Shown: positions 18,978-27,602, counted from the stretch's first letter. The stretch is DNA of 48,878 bases from Actinomadura montaniterrae (GCF_008923365.1 NZ_WBMR01000012.1:1-48878); one strand, 5' to 3'. The notes: generated from the letters alone by a model not told the origin. Translations and numbers: made by a program.

Positions 18978-19364
18978 TCAGCGGGACGCCGAGCGGCAGT
19001 CCGCGCACGTCCCGAACACCTCGACGGTGTGCGTGATCTCCGCGAACCCGTGCTCGGCGGCGATCGCGTCCGCCCAGCGCTCCACGGCCGGGCCCTCGAC
19101 CTCGACCGTCCGGCCGCACGCGCGGCAGACCAGGTGGTGGTGGTGCTGCTCGGTGCGGCAGGCGCGGTACACCGCCTCGCCCTCGTCGGTGCGCAGCACG
19201 TCGACCTCGCCGGAGTCGCTGAGCGCCTGCAGCGCCCGGTACACCGTCGTCAGGCCGATCTTGGAGCCGTCCGCGCGGAGGTCGGCGTAGATGTCCTGGG
19301 CGCTGCGGAAGCCCTCGCAGCCGGCCAGCACCTGCCGCACCGCGTCGCGGCGGGCCGTCGTCAT
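18978..19364 (-). CDS. zur: Zinc uptake regulator Zur (Fur family)
   Basis: This 128-residue Fur-family repressor has an N-terminal winged helix (residues about 1-75, DGSKIGLTTVYRALQAL recognition region). The metal/dimer domain contains the EQHHHHLVC stretch, the structural zinc cysteines CxxC (VCRACG) and a C-terminal CADC pair. It is the last gene of the znuACB operon, its ATG overlapping the znuB stop, so Zur rather than Fur is the sensible call. With zinc bound it should repress znuA through the box at 22001-22015, including its own synthesis. Confidence 0.93.
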   Translation of the reverse strand: MTTARRDAVRQVLAGCEGFRSAQDIYADLRADGSKIGLTTVYRALQALSDSGEVDVLRTDEGEAVYRACRTEQHHHHLVCRACGRTVEVEGPAVERWADAIAAEHGFAEITHTVEVFGTCADCRSASR

Positions 19365-20257
19365 CCGCTGATCACCTCCGCCTCGGCGTCCACCCGCGGC
19401 CGCTCGCCCGGCCCGGCCGGACCGGGGACGACCTCCCCCGCCCGGCGGGCGCGCCGGCGGCGCACCACGGTCCCCCCGGCGGCCGCCGCCAGGAACAGCG
19501 CCAGGGCCAGCAGCACGATCGAGGGGCCAGGGGGAAGATCGTACTCGAAGGAGGCCGCGAGCCCCGACACCGCCGACAGTACACCGGCCCCCATCGCCAG
19601 CAGCATCGTGCTCCGGAAGCCCCGGGTGACCTGCTGCGCCGCCGCCACCGGCACGATCATCAGCGCGCTGACCAGCAGCAGCCCGATCGCCCGCATCGCG
19701 ATCACCACGGTCACCGCGGCGGTCACCGCGATCAGCACGCTGAGGAACCGGACGGGCAGCCCCGCCGCCCGCGCCACCTCCTCGTCCTGGCACAGCAGGA
19801 ACAGCTCCCGGCCGAACACCGCGACGATCCCGAGCACGACGACCGCGAGCGCCGCGACCACGTACAGGTCGGACGCCGACACGCTGCTGATCGACCCGAA
19901 CAGGTACGACTGCAGGCTCGACCCGCCGCCCTGCGCGTTGGTGAGGATCACCCCGCCCGCCAGGCCGCCGTAGAACAGCAGCGCCAGCGCCACGTCCGCG
20001 CCGCTGCGGCTGCGGGCCCGCAGCACCTCGATCGCCACCGCGCCGAGCACCGCCACCACCAGCGCGCCCAGGACGGGCGACGACCCGGTCAGCAGCCCGA
20101 GCCCGATGCCGGTCAGGGCGATGTGCCCGACGCCGTCGCCGAGCAGCGACAGCCGCCGCTGCACGACGAACGTCCCGACGGCCGGGGCCGTCAGGCCGAT
20201 CAGCACCGCCATCACCAGCGCGATGCGCATGAAGTCGAACTGCAGCATCTCCGTCAC
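19361..20257 (-). CDS. znuB: Zinc ABC transporter permease
   Basis: This 298-residue ABC-3 family membrane subunit has about eight hydrophobic segments. It contains the conserved GDGVGHIALTG stretch near residue 40 and the cytoplasmic loop QDEEVARAAGLPV that contacts the ATPase. The C-terminus is a charged, disordered tail. It overlaps the ATPase gene upstream and zur downstream by ATGA junctions. Manganese cannot be ruled out from the permease alone, but the adjoining zur and Zur-like box favour zinc. Confidence 0.94.
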   Translation of the reverse strand: MTEMLQFDFMRIALVMAVLIGLTAPAVGTFVVQRRLSLLGDGVGHIALTGIGLGLLTGSSPVLGALVVAVLGAVAIEVLRARSRSGADVALALLFYGGLAGGVILTNAQGGGSSLQSYLFGSISSVSASDLYVVAALAVVVLGIVAVFGRELFLLCQDEEVARAAGLPVRFLSVLIAVTAAVTVVIAMRAIGLLLVSALMIVPVAAAQQVTRGFRSTMLLAMGAGVLSAVSGLAASFEYDLPPGPSIVLLALALFLAAAAGGTVVRRRRARRAGEVVPGPAGPGERPRVDAEAEVISG

Positions 20258-21027
20258 GCCGCGCTCCCCGCCGCGCTCCCCGCCGTGCTCCCCGTCATGC
20301 GCCCCGTCATGTCCCGGGCGCTCTCGCGCGCCACCCGGCCGTGCTCCAGCTCGACCGTGCGCGTGATCAGCGGCTCCAGCGGGCCGAGCTCGTGCGCGAC
20401 CAGCACCACCGTCCGGCCCGCGTCCGCCAGGCCGCGCAGCGTCGCCGCGAGCGCCGCCTGGCTCGCCGCGTCCACGCCCGCGGTCGGCTCGTCCATCACG
20501 AAGACGTCCGGCTCGCCGGCGAGGGCGCGGGCGATCAGCACCCGCTGCTGCTGCCCGCCGGACAGCAGGTGCGCCGAGTCGCGGGCCCGGCCGGCGAGGC
20601 CGACGGCCTCCAGCGCGCGGTCCACCGCGGCGCGGTCGGCGGCCCGGTCGGTGACCAGCGCGGGCAGCCAGCGCGACCGCCGCGCGATCCGCCCGGACGC
20701 CACCACCTCCCGGACGGTCGACGGGACGCCGCCGCCCATCGGCAGCCGCTGCGGGACGTACCCGACGCGCCGCCAGCCGCGGAACCGGGCGGGCGGCTCG
20801 CCGTAGATCTCGGTCCGCCCGGCGGCCAGCGGGACGAGCCCGAGCAGCGCCTTGACCAGCGTGGACTTGCCCGCGCCGTTCGGTCCGAGGATCGCCAGCA
20901 CGTCGCCCGCCCCGACCCGCAGGTCGACGCCGGACAGCACCTCGCGGCCGTCCCGCCGGACGACGCCGCCCGTCATCGCGAAGGGCGGCGCGCCGGCCCG
21001 GTCCGTCGCGGGCACGCCGTCGGTCAT
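20254..21027 (-). CDS. znuC: Zinc ABC transporter ATP-binding protein
   Basis: This 257-residue ATPase subunit has Walker A GPNGAGKST, Q-loop YVPQRLP, signature LLSGGQQQR, Walker B VFVMDEPT and switch histidine VAHE. The C-terminus carries a low-complexity TGRMTGSTAGSAA tail. Start 21027 makes an ATGA overlap with znuA, the same arrangement as the other junctions. An in-frame ATG two codons earlier (21033) is the alternative. Confidence 0.94.
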   Translation of the reverse strand: MTDGVPATDRAGAPPFAMTGGVVRRDGREVLSGVDLRVGAGDVLAILGPNGAGKSTLVKALLGLVPLAAGRTEIYGEPPARFRGWRRVGYVPQRLPMGGGVPSTVREVVASGRIARRSRWLPALVTDRAADRAAVDRALEAVGLAGRARDSAHLLSGGQQQRVLIARALAGEPDVFVMDEPTAGVDAASQAALAATLRGLADAGRTVVLVAHELGPLEPLITRTVELEHGRVARESARDMTGRMTGSTAGSAAGSAA

Positions 21028-21980
21028 GAGCACTCCAGAGCGGGCCGCAGGGTCCGCAGGTTCCGGTCCATGATGGACATGTAGTCGTCGGAGGAGCCCT
21101 TCTCGACGCCCTCCACGGGGTCGAGCACGGCCGTCCGCACGCCCGCCTCCCGGGCCAGCGCGCCGGCGACCTTCGAGCTGACGAGCTTCTCGGTGAAGAC
21201 CGTCGTTGCGCCGGACGCCCGGATCTCCCGGGTCAGCGAGGCGAGCCGCTTCGGCGACGGCTCCATCGAGGGGTCGATGCCCGCGACCGACACCTGCCGC
21301 AGCCCGTACCGCTCGGCGAGGTAGCCGAACGCCGCGTGCGCGGTGACGATGTCGCGGCGGGCGCAGTCCTTCAGGCCGTCGCGGTAGCGCCGGTCGAGGC
21401 CGGAGAGCTGCGCGGCGACGGCCCGGGCCCGCTGCCGGTAGGCGGCGGCGTGCGCGGTGTCGGCCTTGGCGAGCCGGTCGCCGAGGGCGGTCGCGACCGT
21501 GGCCATCCGGGCGGGATCGAGCCAGACGTGCGGGTCGTAGCCGACGTCGGCGTGCCCCCGGTCGCCGTCGTGCTCCTCGATCTCGCTCTCGTCGCCGGAC
21601 GGCGGCGGCAGCGTCCTCACCAGGCTCGCCGCGTCCAGCGACCGGCCCTTGGCGTGCCGGTGGACCGCGTCGTCCACGGCGGGCTGGACGCCCTTGACGT
21701 ACACCGCGAGGTCGGCCTTCTCGACCTGGGCGACCTGCCGGGCCGTCAGCTCCAGGTCGTGCGGCTCGGCGCCGGGCTTGGTCAGCGTCCGGACGTACAC
21801 GTCACTGCCGCCGACGCGCTCGGCGAGCCACGCGGCGGGATAGAAGGACGCGACCACGGCGGTCTTGCCCGGCGGGACGTCCGCGACGGCGCTGCCGCAG
21901 CCCGCCAGCGCCGCGCCGAGCCCGGCGGCGGCGAGGGCCGCGGCGGGGACGGTGCGGAGCGGGGTGCGGGGTCGGGACAC
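21024..21980 (-). CDS. znuA: Zinc ABC transporter substrate-binding lipoprotein
   Basis: This 318-residue cluster A-I metal-binding lipoprotein has a lipobox in LAGC near residue 26, and metal-ligand histidines in EPHDLELT, YDPHVWLDP and TAHAAFGYL. A short His/Asp/Glu-rich loop (EEHDGDRGHAD) between the first two is typical of zinc-specific members. GTG 21980 is exactly where transcription should start from the promoter at 21987-22016, and no ribosome binding site is present, so the mRNA is probably leaderless. It begins the znuA-znuC-znuB-zur operon. Confidence 0.94.
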   Translation of the reverse strand: MSRPRTPLRTVPAAALAAAGLGAALAGCGSAVADVPPGKTAVVASFYPAAWLAERVGGSDVYVRTLTKPGAEPHDLELTARQVAQVEKADLAVYVKGVQPAVDDAVHRHAKGRSLDAASLVRTLPPPSGDESEIEEHDGDRGHADVGYDPHVWLDPARMATVATALGDRLAKADTAHAAAYRQRARAVAAQLSGLDRRYRDGLKDCARRDIVTAHAAFGYLAERYGLRQVSVAGIDPSMEPSPKRLASLTREIRASGATTVFTEKLVSSKVAGALAREAGVRTAVLDPVEGVEKGSSDDYMSIMDRNLRTLRPALECS

Positions 21981-21986
21981 CCCACG

Positions 21987-22016
21987 ATTATGGACGAAGA
22001 TGAAAACGGTTGTCAA
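21987..22016 (-). promoter_or_regulatory. znuA promoter with Zur-like box
   Basis: On the minus strand, TTGACA (22016-22011) and CATAAT (21992-21987) are 18 bp apart, and the GTG of znuA lies 6 nt after the -10. TGAAAACGGTTGTCA (22001-22015, plus strand) is a 7-1-7 palindrome with one mismatch, close to actinobacterial Zur boxes, and overlaps the -35 and spacer. Zinc-loaded Zur should block the polymerase here. Confidence 0.8.
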
Positions 22017-22330
22017 AACCGCCCAATGCCCCGTCCCAGGGCGAAACCGACGAGCACCGCCAGCGCGACGATCCGCAGGACGCGGCCCTGCGCCTCCAGC
22101 TCCGGCCAGTTCAGGAACGCGAACCAGGCCAGCGCCGCCGCCAGCACCAGCAGCCCGGCCGCCGCCACCCAGCCCGTCCCCGCCATGCCGATCACCAGCA
22201 GCGCGAACACCGCGACGAGCAGCACCGCGCGCGGCAGCCGGTGCAGGAACACCACCGGCGCCGCGCTCCACCGCTCGACCGCCGCCCGCACGCCGCCCGC
22301 CCGCCGGTCCCGTCCGCTCCGAGTCTCCAC
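22013..22330 (-). CDS. Small membrane protein, DUF6703-like
   Basis: This 105-residue protein has a basic N-terminal segment and three hydrophobic stretches (about residues 38-55, 58-75 and 88-100), with FLHRLPRAVLL before the first and an FLNWPELEAQGRVLR loop before the last. It resembles the small actinobacterial DUF6703 membrane proteins. That match is from memory of the pattern. GTG 22330 has TACGTT 6 nt upstream and no ribosome binding site, again a leaderless arrangement. Its 3' end overlaps the znuA promoter region. Function unknown. Confidence 0.65.
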   Translation of the reverse strand: METRSGRDRRAGGVRAAVERWSAAPVVFLHRLPRAVLLVAVFALLVIGMAGTGWVAAAGLLVLAAALAWFAFLNWPELEAQGRVLRIVALAVLVGFALGRGIGRF

Positions 22331-22358
22331 GGGGCCAACGTACTGCGAGGATGGGCGG

Positions 22359-22649
22359 ATGATCGCGATAACCCGGTACCGCGTGCCCGCGGCGGACGCC
22401 GACGGCTTCGCCGAGCGCATGACCGCGGTGCTCGCCGCGCTGGCGCGGAGCACCGGATTCCGCTCCGGACGGCTCGCCAGGACCGTCGACGAACCCGGCC
22501 TGTGGGCGCTCGTCACCGAATGGGACGGCGCCGGCCACTACCGCCGCGCCCTCGGCGCCTACGAGGTGCGGCTGGAGTTCATGCCGCTGGCCGCCTTCGC
22601 CGTCGACGAGCCCGGCGCCTACGAGATCGTCCACTCCCTTCCTCGCTGA
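22359..22649 (+). CDS. ABM-domain (antibiotic biosynthesis monooxygenase-like) protein
   Basis: This 96-residue protein has the small ferredoxin-like ABM fold pattern: an initial MIAITRYRV strand, a central helix with RSTGFRSGRLARTVD, and the WALVTEWDG strand that ends in a substrate-pocket helix. Such proteins are dimeric and act as cofactor-free monooxygenases, heme-degrading-like proteins or of unknown role. The start lies only 28 bp from the divergent membrane protein gene. GCGAGG provides a weak ribosome binding site. Confidence 0.75.
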   Translation: MIAITRYRVPAADADGFAERMTAVLAALARSTGFRSGRLARTVDEPGLWALVTEWDGAGHYRRALGAYEVRLEFMPLAAFAVDEPGAYEIVHSLPR

Positions 22650-22849
22650 CTTCGGCGAGTCGCCGGTGCCGGGGGTGTACAACGGCGGCTCGCCGCAAGT
22701 CAACGAAGCGGGCAATGGCGGGGCAAGAAGCGGCCCGGCCCGGTTTCGGACCCGCCTCGCAAGGTCATCTTCGCCAGGTCATGATCATGCCGACGGCCCG
22801 CGGGGGAGACGGCCGCCGACGGGCCCGGGCGTAGTTCGGGGGAGAAGTG

Positions 22850-24397
22850 ATGCGCCGTGTCGTCTCGCAGACCGCTGTCGTCCTGCTCAGCACGGCCACC
22901 GGGACGGCCGCCGTCGCGGGCCTCGGCGCCCTCCACGCGGCGGCCCCCGCGCGGTCCGCGGCCCACGAGGCCACCACGCTGATCCTCGGCGCGCCGCACG
23001 ACGCGGCCCGCCGCGCGCTCACCGAGGCGAAGCCGCGCTCGGTCACCTACCGCGGCGTGCGCGTCCCCGTCCCCGCGGGCTGGACGGTCGTCCGCCTCGA
23101 CGACAACCCGTCGGCGTGCGTCCGCTACGACCGGCACGCCGTCTACCTGGGCCGTCCCGGGCCGCAGCCGGACTGCCCGGCCCGGGTGGTCGGCCGCACC
23201 GAGGCCGTCCACGTCCAGCCGCTGCGCGACGTCGCCGCGTCCCGCACGGTCGTGCACGCCGACAAGCTCGGCTCGTTCACCCTCACGCCGTCCATCGGGC
23301 ACGAGACGAGCCTGGCGCTGCCCGAAGCCGCCGTCGGCATCGTCGGCGTGTACGGGACGGACCCGGCCGCCCTCCAGCGCGTCCTGCGCGGCACCCGGGT
23401 GAAGATCAAGCACCACGGGCACGGGAAGCCGTCCGCCCAACCGAAGACTTCTGCGCAGCAGAAGAGCCCTGCGCCACCAAAGACCTCTGCGCACGCGGAG
23501 CCGCCCGCGGAGCCGTCCGCGCAGCCGAAGACCTCTGCGCAGCCGAAGAGCCCCGCGCAATCTGAGGCGCCTGCGCAGCCGGACGCCTCTGCGAAGCCGG
23601 AGGCCCCTGCGCAGTCTGGGGCGCCTGCGCAGCCGCAGGAGCCGGCGAAGCCCGCCGTGCCGCCGTCGGGGCCGGCCGCCGGGCGCAGCGCCCGGACGGG
23701 CCCGCCCGACCGGCTCGACTACGCGTCCGGCAAGGGATTCGACACGTGCACCGCCCCGTCGCTCGCGACGATGAAGGCATGGCGCTCGTCGTACGACGTC
23801 ACCAACATCTACATCGGCGGCGCCGCGCGCGGCTGCGCGCAACCGAACCTCACCGCCTCGTGGGTGAAGAAGGTCCGCAAGATGGGATACCGGATCCTGC
23901 CCACGTACGTCGGCCTCCAGCCGCCGTGCGGGACGCGCCCGCAGAAGTTCAGCACGCGGAACGCCGCGGCGCAGGGCAAGAGGACCGCCGCGGACGCCGT
24001 GGCGAAGGCCAAGGCGCTCGGCATCCCGGCCGACAAGCCGATCTACCTCGACCTGGAGGCCTACAACAGCCGGAACGCCACCTGCAAGGCCGCCGTCCTG
24101 CGCTTCGTGAACGCCTGGGTCAAGCAGGTGAAGAAGAAGCAGTACAAGCCGTGCCTCTACGGCAGCGCGAGCTCCGGCGTCCACGACGTGGGGGCGGCCA
24201 AGGGGATCGCCAAGCCCGTCGGCATCTGGTTCGCCAACTGGAACGGCAAGGCCCGCGTGTACGGCGACAAGTTCCTGTCGGACGGCTGGTGGCCGCCGCA
24301 CCGGCGCATCAAGCAGTACCGGGGCGCCCACAAGGAGCGGCACGGCGGCGTCACGCTCAACATCGACACCAGCCTCGCCGACGGCCGCGCCTACTGA
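22850..24397 (+). CDS. Secreted DUF1906 (Rv2525c-like) glycoside-hydrolase-like protein
   Basis: This 515-residue exported protein has a signal sequence (about 1-38), a mixed domain to about residue 190, then a proline/alanine/glutamine-rich linker (about 194-275) and a C-terminal DUF1906 domain (about 290-515). The DUF1906 part begins [11 protein letters not shown], contains YIGGAARGC and YLDLEAYN, and ends NIDTSLADG, as in the TIM-barrel proteins related to mycobacterial Rv2525c and GH25-like enzymes. The linker is built from imperfect repeats and uses TCT and CCT codons rarely seen elsewhere in the window. ATG 22850 follows GGGGGAG. A GTG one codon earlier (22847) is possible. Cell-wall action is inferred. 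Confidence 0.85.
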   Translation: MRRVVSQTAVVLLSTATGTAAVAGLGALHAAAPARSAAHEATTLILGAPHDAARRALTEAKPRSVTYRGVRVPVPAGWTVVRLDDNPSACVRYDRHAVYLGRPGPQPDCPARVVGRTEAVHVQPLRDVAASRTVVHADKLGSFTLTPSIGHETSLALPEAAVGIVGVYGTDPAALQRVLRGTRVKIKHHGHGKPSAQPKTSAQQKSPAPPKTSAHAEPPAEPSAQPKTSAQPKSPAQSEAPAQPDASAKPEAPAQSGAPAQPQEPAKPAVPPSGPAAGRSARTGPPDRLDYASGKGFDTCTAPSLATMKAWRSSYDVTNIYIGGAARGCAQPNLTASWVKKVRKMGYRILPTYVGLQPPCGTRPQKFSTRNAAAQGKRTAADAVAKAKALGIPADKPIYLDLEAYNSRNATCKAAVLRFVNAWVKQVKKKQYKPCLYGSASSGVHDVGAAKGIAKPVGIWFANWNGKARVYGDKFLSDGWWPPHRRIKQYRGAHKERHGGVTLNIDTSLADGRAY

Positions 24398-24445
24398 CCT
24401 GCGGGCCGGCGGCCGGCCGGCCTCGGGCCGCGGATGACCGGAACG

Positions 24446-24477
24446 CCCCGGACGCTCCCCGGCGGTGCCGTCCGGGG
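24446..24477 (+). terminator. Terminator after the DUF1906 gene
   Basis: CCCCGGACG (24446-24454) pairs with CGTCCGGGG (24469-24477) across a 14-nt loop, 49 nt after the stop codon. Confidence 0.65.
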
Positions 24478-24650
24478 ACCCCTCCCGGTGCCCTAAGCTG
24501 GGGAATGCTCTGAGGCGCCGGGGAGTCCGCGCCTCACCGCTCTCACAGCGCACCATCACCGGGGATCACCATCGCCGCCGTCCCGCCGTCGCCGGGGGCC
24601 GGGGCGTTCGCACTGACCCGCCGACCGCCAGCCGGATGGAGAGAAGACTC

Positions 24651-26039
24651 ATGGCACGCCGTTCCGATGTGCTGGACACGATCGTCAACCTCGCCAAGCG
24701 GCGGGGCCTGGTCTACCCGTCGAGCGAGATCTACGGCGGGCTCCGCGCGTCCTGGGACTACGGGCCGCTCGGGGTCGAGCTGAAGAACAACGTCAAGCGC
24801 CAGTGGTGGAAGTCCATGGTGCAGGGCCGCGAGGACGTCGTCGGCCTGGACTCGTGCGTCATCCTGGCGCGCGAGGTCTGGGAGGCCAGCGGCCACGTGC
24901 AGGCGTTCGTCGACCCGCTCACCGAGTGCCAGTCCTGCCACAAGCGCTTCCGGGCCGACCACCTGGAGGAGGCCTACGAGGAGAAGCACGGCCGGGGGCC
25001 CGCGAACGGGCTCGCCGACATCACCTGCCCCAACTGCGGGGTGAAGGGCTCGTTCACCGAGCCGAAGATGTTCAACGGCCTGCTCAAGACCTACCTCGGC
25101 CCCGTCGAGGACGAGTCGGGCCTGGCCTACCTGCGCCCCGAGACCGCGCAGGGCATCTTCATCAACTACCTGAACGTGCAGCAGTCCGCGCGCCGCAAGG
25201 TGCCGTTCGGCATCGGGCAGATCGGCAAGTCGTTCCGCAACGAGATCACGCCGGGCAACTTCATCTTCCGGACCCGCGAGTTCGAGCAGATGGAGATGGA
25301 GTTCTTCGTCAAGCCCGGCAGCGACGAGGAATGGCACCAGTACTGGATCGACGAGCGCCTGCAGTGGTACGTCGACCTCGGCATCCGCAAGGAGAACCTG
25401 CGGCTGTACGAGCACCCGGCGGAGAAGCTGTCGCACTACTCCAAGCGGACCGTCGACGTCGAGTACAAGTTCGACTTCGTCGGCAGCGAGTGGGGCGAGC
25501 TGGAGGGCATCGCCAACCGCACCGACTACGACCTGTCGACGCACTCCAAGGCGTCCGGCGCGGACCTGTCGTTCTTCGACCAGGAGTCCGGCGAGCGGTT
25601 CACCCCGTACGTGATCGAGCCCGCGGCGGGCGTCGACCGCTGCACGCTCACGTTCATGATGGACGCCTACGCCGAGGACGAGGCGCCCAACGCCAAGGGC
25701 AAGCTGGAGAAGCGGACCGTGATGCGGCTCGACCGGCGGCTCGCCCCGGTCAAGGTCGCGGTGCTGCCGCTGTCGCGCAACGCGGACCTGTCGCCGAAGG
25801 CCCGCGACCTGGCGGCGCGGCTGCGCCGCAACTGGAACGTCGACTTCGACGACGCGGGCGCGATCGGCCGCCGCTACCGCCGGCAGGACGAGATCGGCAC
25901 GCCGTTCTGCGTCACCGTCGACTTCGACACCCTCGAGGACGACGCGGTGACCGTCCGGGAGCGCGACTCGATGAGCCAGGAGCGGATCGCGATCGGCCAG
26001 GTCGAGTCGTTCCTGGCCGCCCAGCTCGTCGGCTGCTGA
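24651..26039 (+). CDS. glyS: Glycyl-tRNA synthetase (alpha2 type)
   Basis: This 462-residue class II aminoacyl-tRNA synthetase charges tRNA-Gly. The family start is clear: [17 protein letters not shown], and [13 protein letters not shown]. Motif 2 is [21 protein letters not shown] and motif 3 lies near the C-terminal VDRCTLTFM. The anticodon-binding domain occupies about residues 355-462. Two zinc-like cysteine pairs (CQSC and CPNC) occur between residues 85 and 135. ATG 24651 has GGAGAGAAG upstream. No glycine T-box (no AGGGTGG-type motif) was found in the 250 bp leader. Confidence 0.98.
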   Translation: MARRSDVLDTIVNLAKRRGLVYPSSEIYGGLRASWDYGPLGVELKNNVKRQWWKSMVQGREDVVGLDSCVILAREVWEASGHVQAFVDPLTECQSCHKRFRADHLEEAYEEKHGRGPANGLADITCPNCGVKGSFTEPKMFNGLLKTYLGPVEDESGLAYLRPETAQGIFINYLNVQQSARRKVPFGIGQIGKSFRNEITPGNFIFRTREFEQMEMEFFVKPGSDEEWHQYWIDERLQWYVDLGIRKENLRLYEHPAEKLSHYSKRTVDVEYKFDFVGSEWGELEGIANRTDYDLSTHSKASGADLSFFDQESGERFTPYVIEPAAGVDRCTLTFMMDAYAEDEAPNAKGKLEKRTVMRLDRRLAPVKVAVLPLSRNADLSPKARDLAARLRRNWNVDFDDAGAIGRRYRRQDEIGTPFCVTVDFDTLEDDAVTVRERDSMSQERIAIGQVESFLAAQLVGC

Positions 26040-26062
26040 TCCGGCGGGCCCGGAACGCGGTC

Positions 26063-26095
26063 GCGGGCCGCCCCCTTCGCGTGGGGGCGGCCCGC
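26063..26095 (+). terminator. Terminator after glyS
   Basis: Perfect 13-bp GC-rich stem (26063-26075 and 26083-26095) with a 7-nt loop, followed by TTCTT. Confidence 0.88.
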
Positions 26096-26104
26096 TTCTT
26101 CATG

Positions 26105-26161
26105 TGGGAGCGCTCTTGGGAGCGATCGATCGCGGCGATGGGAGCACGTCGCTCGGGAGCG
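26105..26161. repeat. Four YGGGAGCR direct repeats between convergent genes
   Basis: TGGGAGCG occurs at 26105-26112 and 26117-26124, TGGGAGCA at 26139-26146 and CGGGAGCG at 26154-26161. The palindrome GCGATCGATCGC lies at 26122-26133. The first copy continues as GCGCTCTTG, so the CebR-like operator TGGGAGCGCTCCCA is only half matched. Role unknown. Confidence 0.5.
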
Positions 26162-26175
26162 CACCCCTCTGGTGA

Positions 26176-26838
26176 TCAGCCCGTGACGTACAGGGTCTGG
26201 TCGTAGGTGCCGGATCCGGCGGTGGTCTCGCCCTGGAGCTGGTAGGTCGCGGTGACGGTGGCGGTGGACGGGCAGAGGAGGTTGCTGCCGGACTGCTTGT
26301 TCACCGTGGCGCCGTTCACGCCGACCTGGGCCTGGTTGTTGCTGGTGACGGGACGGTTGGCGTTGTCGGGGTTGTAGCCGTTGGCGGTGAGGTTGCCGCC
26401 GAAGATGCAGGTGATGCCGCCGAACAGGTCGACGACGGCCTTGACGCTGAAGTTGGCGATGGTGACCGCCGCGTCGCGGTTGCCGGTGTGGCCGGAGTCG
26501 TAGACGACGGTGCCGCCGGTCCACGGCAGCTTCTGCGCGGTGATCGTGACGGAGGCGGTGCCGGTGCAGCTCGTGAAGGTCGCGCTGCCGATGCTGAGGC
26601 CGGTGCCGTCGGAGTTGATCGATCCCTTCATCGTCGACTGGCTGCAGGAGCCGCTGCCGATCGAGGTCGAGACGGTCGCGTTGCCGAGCAGCGAGGCCTG
26701 GACGTTGCCGGAGTAGGGGGCGGCGGTGGCCGAGCCCTTGCGGATGGTCGTGCCCGCGGCCGAGGCGGGGGCGATCCCCGCGGCGAGGACGGCCAGGGCG
26801 GCGGTCCCGATGATCGCGGTCTGTCTGATACGTGCCAC
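26176..26838 (-). CDS. Secreted protein of unknown function
   Basis: This 220-residue exported protein starts with GTG 26838, 7 nt after an AAAGGAG ribosome binding site. A signal peptide with ASA-AG cleavage occupies about residues 1-27. The mature part is rich in Thr, Ser, Gly and Asn with about eight alternating beta-strands, and has cysteine pairs (GSCSQS, TSCTG, ITCIF, LLCPS) that suggest extracellular disulfides. I do not recognise a family. Similar Ser/Thr-rich secreted beta proteins are common in soil actinomycetes. Confidence 0.8.
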   Translation of the reverse strand: MARIRQTAIIGTAALAVLAAGIAPASAAGTTIRKGSATAAPYSGNVQASLLGNATVSTSIGSGSCSQSTMKGSINSDGTGLSIGSATFTSCTGTASVTITAQKLPWTGGTVVYDSGHTGNRDAAVTIANFSVKAVVDLFGGITCIFGGNLTANGYNPDNANRPVTSNNQAQVGVNGATVNKQSGSNLLCPSTATVTATYQLQGETTAGSGTYDQTLYVTG

Positions 26839-27140
26839 CGGAAACTCCTTTGTCCGGTTCGGGGTGGGCAACGCGAAAGTAATTCGCCTTTCCGGGCCGG
26901 GCAATGGCCGGGGGCCGAACCCGGCCTGGCCGGATTGGGACACCAGCCAGTGTCTGCTGGTAAGGCCGGGCGGGCGGCGGCCGGGTAGGGGGCTGTGGCG
27001 CGGGACCCGGTTGACGGAGTCCCGACTCCGTGCTTGCTCGCTTTGTTGCGGTCCAATGCGCCCGGTCGCGAAGTGGCCTAGATTGGGCGGACCATGGCCG
27101 CCCCGGCGGCCCCGCGTCGGCCGAGGGACGGAGGAGGGCC
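26839..27140. other. Divergent intergenic region
   Basis: This 302-bp region lies between the secreted protein (minus) and the arrest-peptide candidate (plus). ACCAGC (26942-26947) and GCTGGT (26956-26961) form an inverted repeat with 8 bp between. TAGATT (27079-27084) could be a -10 for the plus-strand gene. No gene was seen. Confidence 0.5.
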
Positions 27141-27542
27141 ATGCGCGAACCGCGCCGCTCGCCCGCCGCCGCCCGCTGGCTGCTCGCCGTCGCGCTCGGG
27201 CTCCTCGGCCTCGCCGGAGCGCCCGCCGCGAAGACCCTCACCGCCGGAGCACACGGCGGCGGCGGAGGCGCCATCGCCCGTGCCGCCATCGCCCGTGCCG
27301 CCACCGTCCAGCACGTCACCGGACGGGCGTCCGCGCCCCGCACGACGCACGCCACAGCGGCGGCGCGGCACCACACCGGGCCGTCCGCACCGGTCACGCC
27401 GGGCGCGTTCGCGCCCGCCGGACCCGACGTCCGCCCGGCGCTCGTCCGGACGGTCCGGCCCGCCGCCCGCTTCACCGAGCCCGTCGTCGCCCCCACGGGC
27501 GCCCCGCGCGGACGCGCCCCGCCCACCTCCACACGGATCTGA
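27141..27542 (+). CDS. Exported RAPP-type translation arrest peptide candidate upstream of secDF
   Basis: This 133-residue protein has a basic N-terminus and a hydrophobic signal core (about residues 12-30). The Ala/Thr/His/Pro-rich middle shows no recognisable fold. The C-terminus carries R-A-P-P at Arg125-Pro128, five codons before the TGA. RAPP/RAPG motifs near the C-terminus define known arrest peptides (ApcA in actinobacteria, ApdA and ApdP in alpha-proteobacteria) that lie upstream of protein-localisation genes. Here the downstream gene is secDF, 66 bp away. Codon third positions are uniformly G/C, so it is translated. ATG 27141 has GGAGGAGGG upstream. Stalling with Pro127 in the P site would cover the left arm of the stem at 27525-27537. 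It is probably a sensor of export efficiency rather than a functional secreted protein. Arrest is inferred. Confidence 0.82.
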   Translation: MREPRRSPAAARWLLAVALGLLGLAGAPAAKTLTAGAHGGGGGAIARAAIARAATVQHVTGRASAPRTTHATAAARHHTGPSAPVTPGAFAPAGPDVRPALVRTVRPAARFTEPVVAPTGAPRGRAPPTSTRI

Positions 27543-27602
27543 CGTTCCGTCCAGCGGCGCCGCCCCCAGCGAAGCGGCGGCGCCATCGCTCCGTGTGGAG
27601 GT
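27525..27602 (+). promoter_or_regulatory. RNA stem that sequesters the secDF ribosome binding site
   Basis: ACCTCCACACGGA (27525-27537) and TCCGTGTGGAGGT (27590-27602) are perfectly complementary over 13 bp. The right arm contains the GGAGG ribosome binding site (27597-27601) of secDF. Inside, GGCGCCGCC (27556-27564) and GGCGGCGCC (27576-27584) form a second 9-bp stem. The left arm is the last codons of the upstream peptide, immediately after the R-A-P-P codons (27513-27524), so a ribosome stalled there would melt it. Confidence 0.85.

Noticed and set aside
24398..24650. T-box riboswitch before glyS
   Set aside because: No T-box sequence, no specifier loop pattern. Only a terminator-like hairpin of the preceding gene.
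26105..26118. CebR operator
   Set aside because: Only the first half matches the palindrome, and the site lies between convergent genes rather than at a promoter.
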